Assembly (NCBI GenBank): GCA_040367435.1
Contig: BAABWY010000002.1
Coordinates: 310,001-374,000, forward strand
From: Hyphomicrobiales bacterium 4NK60-0047b
GTDB lineage: Bacteria; Pseudomonadota; Alphaproteobacteria; Rhizobiales; HXMU1428-3
Reading direction: 5' to 3'
Length of the DNA stretch: 64,000 bases
Part shown: in pieces, positions 59,487-64,000 of the stretch
Layout of the letters: each line of letters opens with the position of its first letter
Position numbering within the stretch: position 1 is the stretch's first letter
Notes under the pieces: model-generated
Told to the model about the DNA's origin: nothing
Seen by the model: only the letters and a program-made list of their open reading frames with translations
Database searches by the model: none
Program-made: the position numbers and the translations under genes

Positions 59487-60458
59487 TTACTTTTTCTTTT
59501 CTAATGAAATTTCACTGATCATTGGCAAATGGTCAGAGCCAATTGAAGGTCCTGCTTCAAAACGGTGTTTGTTGATTTTCCATAGATCACTATCTCTAAT
59601 AAACACATGATCAATTAAAAGGTGAGCAAACGGAAAATAAATGTCAGCATTTTTAGAGGGCCAAGACCGCTGAAGCCAGCCAAACTTTTTCAATTTGTTT
59701 TGCAGAGAAAATTTCAAAAGCACATCTGACCAGGGCGTCAAATTAAAATCACCGACAAGCAGAACAGGGTTATGAAGTGAATTTAGATAGCCTGATAACC
59801 ACTCGAGTGCTTCTGATTTAATCTGGGCATTAAAAGGCTTGTATAAATGAAGTGCAATCAGATCAATTCTAGTTTCACCAACCTTAAGCTCGCCATGAAT
59901 CATGGGCGGATTTTTGTCGCCAATTTCTCTGTGCTTAAAAGTTTTCAGTTCAAAGGGAAGTTTCGAAAAAATATAAATATAATTAGGACGTTTTAGAGTT
60001 TTATCATAAGGCCCTGAGTAAGGGTATTGAGATTTTAATGTGAAGACAGTTTCTTGAGTTATCCCTCGAAACTCTTCTAAAACAATAACATCCGGCTTTT
60101 CTTCATTGACATAATCAATGAATTTTTTTGCATTCTTGTTTTTATAATAAGCATTGAAATTAAGTAACTTAATTGTCTTCGTATTCTGGCTTTTTTCAGA
60201 TTGAGCAAGCGTTTCAGAAAAACTAGAATAAAGAATAAAACCATTAGAAAACAGCACGAGCAGAGCAACCAAGAGCCAAGCCGGTTTTCTAAGCCATAAA
60301 AAAACAAGAAAAGCAAAGCCAGCACAAACGAAATAATGCAATCTTAAATGATCGAATATATCGAAGGACTGGCTTTGAAAGGGACTAAATGAAATGAGTG
60401 TTAGGACGAAAATAATGATCGTCCCAAGACAAAAAATAAAAGAAACTGCTTTACGCAT
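59487..60458 (-). CDS. Membrane-anchored endonuclease/exonuclease/phosphatase-fold protein
   Basis: A 323-residue protein. Three N-terminal hydrophobic helices (residues 5-25, 40-57 and 60-80) precede an EEP domain: LLNFNAYYKNKNAKKFID, PDVIVLEEF with the metal Glu, LIALHLYKPF, LLVGDFNLTPWSD and IGSDHLPMISEI with the catalytic Asp-His. The active site should face the periplasm. The substrate is unknown; the layout is that of the YafD/DUF-like EEP proteins. Confidence 0.88.
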   Translation of the reverse strand: MRKAVSFIFCLGTIIIFVLTLISFSPFQSQSFDIFDHLRLHYFVCAGFAFLVFLWLRKPAWLLVALLVLFSNGFILYSSFSETLAQSEKSQNTKTIKLLNFNAYYKNKNAKKFIDYVNEEKPDVIVLEEFRGITQETVFTLKSQYPYSGPYDKTLKRPNYIYIFSKLPFELKTFKHREIGDKNPPMIHGELKVGETRIDLIALHLYKPFNAQIKSEALEWLSGYLNSLHNPVLLVGDFNLTPWSDVLLKFSLQNKLKKFGWLQRSWPSKNADIYFPFAHLLIDHVFIRDSDLWKINKHRFEAGPSIGSDHLPMISEISLEKKK

Positions 60459-60486
60459 CACACTCTCATTTCAAGCAAAAAATCTC

Positions 60487-61476
60487 TTATAACAATTCAT
60501 TCTTTTTAGCTAAGTCCACCAAATTGGCTTCTGGACGCGCCCCAATGTGAGAAATAATTTCACTGGCGGCCACCGCACCAAGAGAGCCGCAAATGTCTAG
60601 ATTTTTACCTTGCGTAAAGCCATATAAAAATCCAGCTGCATAAAGGTCACCAGCACCCGTTGTATCAACAACCGCTTCAACAGCAATGCTAGGCGCTGCC
60701 ATGGTTGCATTACCATGTAAAATCATAGAGCCTTTGGCACCTTGAGTAAGCGCCGCCAGCTCCACATCATGACGCACCTGATCAGCCGCATTCGAGAAAT
60801 CATCTGTTTGGTAAAGAGCTTTAATTTCATCTTCATTCGCAAAGAGAATATCAACATGGCTTTTGATAAATTTTAGAAAATCATCGCGGTGACGATCAAC
60901 ACAGAACCCATCTGACAATGAAAGAGCCACACGTTGCCCAGCCGAACTTGCAATTTCAGCAGCTTTAAAGAACGCTTCTTTCGCACGAGGCGGGTCAAAC
61001 AAATAGCCCTCTAAATACGTGATTTTGGCTGACTGAACTTGTTTTTCAGAAATTTCCTCAGGGCCAAGCTCAACACATGCACCAAGGTAGGTATTCATTG
61101 TCCGCTCACCATCTGGTGTCACGAATACAAGGCAACGAGCAGTTGGTGTATTGCCTTCATTAAATGGCGTGTCGAATTTTACGCCAATGGCATTGAGGTC
61201 ATGGGCAAAAACTTTACCGAATTGATCATCATCGACAACACCGATAAAACCGGTTTTACCACCAAAAGCACCAATCCCAGCGCACGTATTCGCAGCCGAC
61301 CCACCAGAAATCTCAACCGCTGGCCCCATCGCATCATAAAGACGATCAGCATCGGCAGCAGAGATCAACTGCATATGCCCCTTTGGCAAATCCAAATCTT
61401 GTAAAACTTTATCATCACATTTGGCAATAATATCAACAATAGCATTGCCAATTCCAAGTACATCAATATCAGACAT
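60487..61476 (-). CDS. Adenosine kinase (PfkB family)
   Basis: A 329-residue ribokinase-type sugar kinase. The N-terminus VLGIGNAIVDIIAKCDD, the GGSAANTCAGIGAFGGKTGF motif (substrate side), ANEDEIKALY, and DTTGAGDLYAAGFLYGFTQG with the catalytic Asp are seen. This form is annotated as adenosine kinase in alphaproteobacteria. It is preceded (on the minus strand) by about 220 bp containing an antisense LSR. Confidence 0.92.
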   Translation of the reverse strand: MSDIDVLGIGNAIVDIIAKCDDKVLQDLDLPKGHMQLISAADADRLYDAMGPAVEISGGSAANTCAGIGAFGGKTGFIGVVDDDQFGKVFAHDLNAIGVKFDTPFNEGNTPTARCLVFVTPDGERTMNTYLGACVELGPEEISEKQVQSAKITYLEGYLFDPPRAKEAFFKAAEIASSAGQRVALSLSDGFCVDRHRDDFLKFIKSHVDILFANEDEIKALYQTDDFSNAADQVRHDVELAALTQGAKGSMILHGNATMAAPSIAVEAVVDTTGAGDLYAAGFLYGFTQGKNLDICGSLGAVAASEIISHIGARPEANLVDLAKKNELL

Positions 61477-61696
61477 GTCACCCCGTCACTGAGCCAAATG
61501 CTCATTTCTAAAATTGAAAATTATTATTAAATTCCACCCGTTATAGGCCAGACAGCCCCCCATAAGTCAAGTCTTGAAAGGCGACTAGTCTCAAAGCTAG
61601 CCGAAAGTTTTACAAGGCAATCAATTAAAATACTCTCGGATAAAGGCGCAGTATTGTTTTTATGAATTAACCAAAACAATTTCTGAACCCTCATTA

Positions 61697-61822
61697 CGAA
61701 GAAGGAGTTCAGCCCATTTTCGGGTTGAGGGACATGGCGAAGCAACAGCGAAGCCCGGTGCAAGCACCGCCCCTCGGACGCCCAAGCGCCATAAGCGCTT
61801 GGAATAGCCGTGAGAGAGAGAG
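61697..61822 (+). repeat. LSR copy J (full length)
   Basis: CGAAGAAGGAG, hairpin 1 TTCAGCCC/GGGTTGAG, GGACATG, an enlarged hairpin 2 (GGCGAAGC ... GCGAAGCC region), hairpin 3 CGGTGC/GCACCG, CTCGGACG, hairpin 4 CCAAGCGC/GCGCTTGG, and GAATAGCCGTGAGAGA. It begins 221 bp from the adenosine kinase start and ends 3 bp from the nth stop codon, antisense to both. Confidence 0.9.
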
Positions 61823-61825
61823 ACC

Positions 61826-62476
61826 CTAGCTGACAACTTTCTCATCAAAATTACAAACATCAGCAACTTCACAACGTACACAAGCCGGTTTTCGCGCTTT
61901 GCAAATATAACGACCATGCAAAATCAGCCAGTGATGCGCATGGAGAAGGTAATCTTTCGGAACACGTTTTTCTAAAGCCAGTTCTACCTCAAGAACATTT
62001 TTACCGGGCGCTAAACCAGTTCTATTAGAGACCCGGTATATATGCGTATCAACAGCGATGGTCGGATGCCCAAATGCGACATTCATAACAACATTGGCAG
62101 TTTTGCGCCCAACTCCAGGTAATTTTTCAAGATCTTCCCTAGTTTGAGGCACTTGGCCCTCAAAATCATCCAGTATCATTTGCGACAGAGCAATGACATT
62201 CTTAGCCTTATTGCGATAAAGCCCAATAGTTTTGATGTGATCTATGAGTTTTTTTTCACCTAAGGCGACCATTTTTTCTGGCGTATCAGCAATTTTAAAA
62301 AGATCTTTCGTCGCTTTATTCACTCCAACATCCGTTGCCTGAGCAGAAAGAGCAACAGCAACAACCAATGTATAATCATTTGTATATTGAAGCTCGGTCT
62401 CAGGCTCAGGAAGAGCCGTAGATAGGCGTTCAAACAGAGTTTCTATTTGTTTTTTGGTGAGTTTTTTAATTGTCAT
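61826..62476 (-). CDS. nth: Endonuclease III
   Basis: A 216-residue DNA glycosylase/AP lyase for oxidised pyrimidines. The helix-hairpin-helix EKLPGVGRKTANVVMNVAFG contains the catalytic Lys, and IAVDTHIYRVSNR the catalytic Asp. The 4Fe-4S cluster ligands are present as C-x6-C-x2-C-x5-C (CKARKPACVRCEVADVC). Divergent from a DUF2244 gene, its usual neighbour in alphaproteobacteria. Confidence 0.95.
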   Translation of the reverse strand: MTIKKLTKKQIETLFERLSTALPEPETELQYTNDYTLVVAVALSAQATDVGVNKATKDLFKIADTPEKMVALGEKKLIDHIKTIGLYRNKAKNVIALSQMILDDFEGQVPQTREDLEKLPGVGRKTANVVMNVAFGHPTIAVDTHIYRVSNRTGLAPGKNVLEVELALEKRVPKDYLLHAHHWLILHGRYICKARKPACVRCEVADVCNFDEKVVS

Positions 62477-62545
62477 CTTTTGCCGCGCGAAATTGTGAAT
62501 GTCTCAAGACTTGCCAGATCGGTAACTCTGAATATACTGAACATT

Positions 62546-63121
62546 ATGAGCGATTTTACAAGACGAAATCCAGGGACAAATGAAAGAGATAATAAACTTT
62601 CCCCGCACTCTTCAGAAAAAAACGATGAAGAGAGCTCGAAAGTGAACACTCATGAGTTCTCAGCCATGCTCACTCCAAACCGCTCGTTAAGCCCAAAAGG
62701 CTTCATCATTTTTATGGTCTGCATTTCTGTGGTTTGCTTCACAACAGGGTTGGTTTTCACATTAGCAGGCGCTTGGCCTGTAATGGGATTTATGGGGCTT
62801 GATGTTTTACTGATCTATTTTGCGTTTCGAAAAAATTACAATGATTTAAAAATATTTGAAACAATAAGCCTGACCTCAAATGAACTGATATTAGAAAGAG
62901 TATACCCATCTGGTCGTAGTCAATCTTTTGAATATAATCCGTTCTGGGTCAAAGTTGGGATCAAGGAACATTCTAGCGGCGCCACAAAAATGCAGCTGAT
63001 TTCTCATGGCAAGGTTCTTAATTTTGGTAATTTTTTATCCGACGACGAACGCCGCGAATTCGCCTCCGTTTTAAACAGAGAAATCAACCTGGCCAAGAAA
63101 AGCCTAAATGCGAATATCTAG
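62546..63121 (+). CDS. DUF2244 membrane protein
   Basis: A 191-residue protein. An Asn/Ser/Glu-rich N-terminus is followed by two membrane helices (PKGFIIFMVCISVVCFTTG and FTLAGAWPVMGFMGLDVLL, then YFAFRKNYNDL). The C-terminal beta-rich domain has LTSNELILERVYPSGRSQSF and NPFWVKVGI. This is the DUF2244 pattern. Start chosen at the ATG at 62546 (MSDFTRRNPG). Function unknown; divergent from nth. Confidence 0.85.
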   Translation: MSDFTRRNPGTNERDNKLSPHSSEKNDEESSKVNTHEFSAMLTPNRSLSPKGFIIFMVCISVVCFTTGLVFTLAGAWPVMGFMGLDVLLIYFAFRKNYNDLKIFETISLTSNELILERVYPSGRSQSFEYNPFWVKVGIKEHSSGATKMQLISHGKVLNFGNFLSDDERREFASVLNREINLAKKSLNANI

Positions 63122-63163
63122 TGTCACACCATCGTAGCTCTACTAAATTATAAATAATAATAA

Positions 63164-63177
63164 ATGTGAGAGAAAAA
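63164..63177 (+). repeat. 3' end remnant of an LSR
   Basis: TGTGAGAGAAAAAA stands 14 bp before copy K and matches the invariant 3' end of the large repeat. It may be the trace of an older tandem copy. Confidence 0.45.
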
Positions 63178-63190
63178 ATCTATCTATACG

Positions 63191-63305
63191 AAGAAGGAGT
63201 ACTGCCCTCTTCAGGGCAGTAGGACATGACGCCATAGGCGTCCGGTGCTTAGCACCGCACCTCGTAGGCCCGCTGCATAACAGCGGAATAGCCGTGAGAG
63301 AAAAC
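63191..63305 (+). repeat. LSR copy K (full length)
   Basis: CGAAGAAGGAG, hairpin 1 TACTGCCC/GGGCAGTA, GGACATG, hairpin 2 GACGCC/GGCGTC, hairpin 3 CGGTGC/GCACCG, linker CTCGTAGG, hairpin 4 CCGCTG/CAGCGG, and GAATAGCCGTGAGAGAAAAC. In a convergent gap. Confidence 0.92.
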
Positions 63306-63306
63306 A

Positions 63307-63340
63307 AGCCGATTAAAAAATATTTATTTTTTAATCGGCT
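63307..63340 (-). terminator. Terminator overlapping the end of the SH3 gene
   Basis: AGCCGATTAAAAAATA (63307-63322) and TATTTTTTAATCGGCT (63325-63340) are perfect 16-bp arms. The stop codon of the SH3 gene (63324-63326) lies in the loop. The A/T-rich inner stem and flanks allow termination in both directions. Confidence 0.75.
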
Positions 63341-63860
63341 CTTGCTGGAATAAACCCCAGAGATGCTCTTGGCGTAGCCAACCCTTAATTTTTTTATTCA
63401 CTGCAACATGACACCAATCACCTGTGCAGGTAATTATGTGAACAATGACCCCCTTGCCAATCTTAGCAAGCGAAGTACTGTTTTTTGATGAGCTTTCAAA
63501 AAGAGAAAAATACTCAAGGGCTTTATCTTTTGGATTAAGGGTGACACCAGTGCGTCGGCGCGAAAGCAAGCTATGAAACACCCATCCCTTTGCCCCGGTT
63601 TGATCTTCAATCTCTCGCCAGTTTTCATATTCAGAAACGATTTTGACCGGCAGGCCGAGTTTATTAAACACCCATAAAATCTTATGGTTTTGTCCCGGTC
63701 CGCGGCGCACATTGACTAAATCAGATTTTAAACTAACAAAGCGAGGAACAGTTTCACCGCTCGGGCCAATGGTTCTCTCCAATGCATTTGCACTCTCACT
63801 CGAAGGGAGCGAAAGCAAAATCAGACAAATTGTAAAGAGGCAAGTAGTGAGACGGATCAT
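63324..63860 (-). CDS. Secreted bacterial SH3-domain protein
   Basis: A 178-residue precursor with a signal peptide (LTTCLFTICLILLSLPSSES, cut near residue 24). Two SH3-like (SH3_4/DUF1058) segments are visible: FVSLKSDLVNVRRGPGQNHK and LPVKIVSEYENWREIED, GAKGWVFHSLLSRRRTGV, then a second at VIVHIITCTGDWCHVAVNKK with GWLRQEHLWG. Such periplasmic proteins probably bind the cell wall. Its last codons lie within a terminator palindrome. Confidence 0.88.
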   Translation of the reverse strand: MIRLTTCLFTICLILLSLPSSESANALERTIGPSGETVPRFVSLKSDLVNVRRGPGQNHKILWVFNKLGLPVKIVSEYENWREIEDQTGAKGWVFHSLLSRRRTGVTLNPKDKALEYFSLFESSSKNSTSLAKIGKGVIVHIITCTGDWCHVAVNKKIKGWLRQEHLWGLFQQEPIKK

Positions 63861-63922
63861 AAAATAGCAAACTTAATCGTGTTAAATGATTGAGAAAAAC
63901 AGTAAAGCAGTGCATTATATCA

Positions 63923-63952
63923 GGCCGGTTGCTAAGTGGGCAACTAAAGGCC
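63923..63952 (+). repeat. Short REP near the right edge of the window
   Basis: Outer arms GGCC (63923-63926) and GGCC (63949-63952), inner GGTTGC/GCAAC, loop TAAGTGG. It lies upstream of the minus-strand SH3 gene. Confidence 0.88.
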
Positions 63953-64000
63953 AAATCAGGCACTAAACTAATAATATAACTATGACCTTAATAGGACAAT

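Noticed and set aside
30411-63305. LSR as a known riboswitch, HDV-like or hammerhead ribozyme, or group II intron fragment
   Set aside because: The ACATGGC and CCTCGGAGG words recall ribozyme motifs, but the order of stems does not fit HDV, and no hammerhead core or intron domain V was found. Position between unrelated genes does not fit a riboswitch.
4023-63952. CRISPR array in the repeat-rich regions
   Set aside because: Repeats are scattered, palindromic and at irregular distances; no regular spacers and no cas genes.
1-64000. tRNA, rRNA, tmRNA or 6S genes
   Set aside because: No cloverleaf with a GGTTCGAATCC-type T-arm and no rRNA sequence was seen in either strand.

Overview
The window is chromosomal DNA of an AT-rich alphaproteobacterium whose gene order is that of the Rhizobiales/Hyphomicrobiales. 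This rests on hemE / origin / ppsR-maf-aroE-coaE-dnaQ, on mnmE-mnmG-rsmG-parA-parB with TGTTTCACGTGAAACA parS sites, on secB, fxsA, a Tim44-like gene, mltA and smr in series, and on hslU/hslV divergent from hisB-DUF2628-hisH-hisA-hisF-hisE-coaA. I cannot name the species.

Layout. 1-5.3 kb: haem genes hemC-hemD and a mitofilin-like gene, divergent from tsaD-gpsA. 5.3-8.0 kb: an OmpW porin with an FNR/FixK-type box, then a phasin and the polyhydroxyalkanoate regulator PhaR. 8-17.7 kb: the segregation and tRNA-modification block (parB, parA, rsmG, mnmG, mnmE) with a cluster of parS sites. 17.9-30.4 kb: accessory metabolism and membrane genes (DUF255 protein, tautomerase/LysR pair, PiT transporter, LrgA/LrgB, GGDEF protein, TspO, YeeE/YedE). 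30.7-33.7 kb: rho, hemJ, hemE. 33.73-34.19 kb: a gene-free AT-rich gap with several DnaA-box-like 9-mers, the probable oriC. Genes flip from mostly minus to mostly plus across it, as expected for bidirectional replication. 34.2-45.9 kb: ppsR to a class 3 lipase. 46-47 kb: a small KTSC gene pair behind a strongly folded leader. 47-59.5 kb: the hslUV and his genes, with the his cluster broken up by unrelated genes. 59.5-64 kb: an endonuclease/phosphatase-fold protein, adenosine kinase, nth, DUF2244 and an SH3 protein.

The most striking content is a set of interspersed palindromic elements, dense from 30 kb onward. The large one (here LSR, about 112-126 bp without inserts) occurs as ten full-length and three truncated copies, always in the + orientation. 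It has four hairpins whose stem sequences differ between copies while pairing is kept, joined by invariant linkers (5' GAAGGAG, GGACATG, CTCGGAGG, and 3' GCCGTGAGAGA). The small one (short REP, about 28-32 bp) is a bulged hairpin with a TAGTGG loop, present at 17 or more loci. Short REPs sit inside hairpins of LSR copies, inside the loops of other short REPs, and in frame inside hisH. They supply the last codons and stop of hisF, probably those of coaE, and the stop of hisB. They or LSRs supply the probable Shine-Dalgarno sequences of dnaQ, hisE and a DUF2628 gene. I do not recognise the LSR as any known RNA or transposon family. It is my main candidate for an undescribed system. No rRNA, tRNA, CRISPR array, insertion sequence or prophage was seen.
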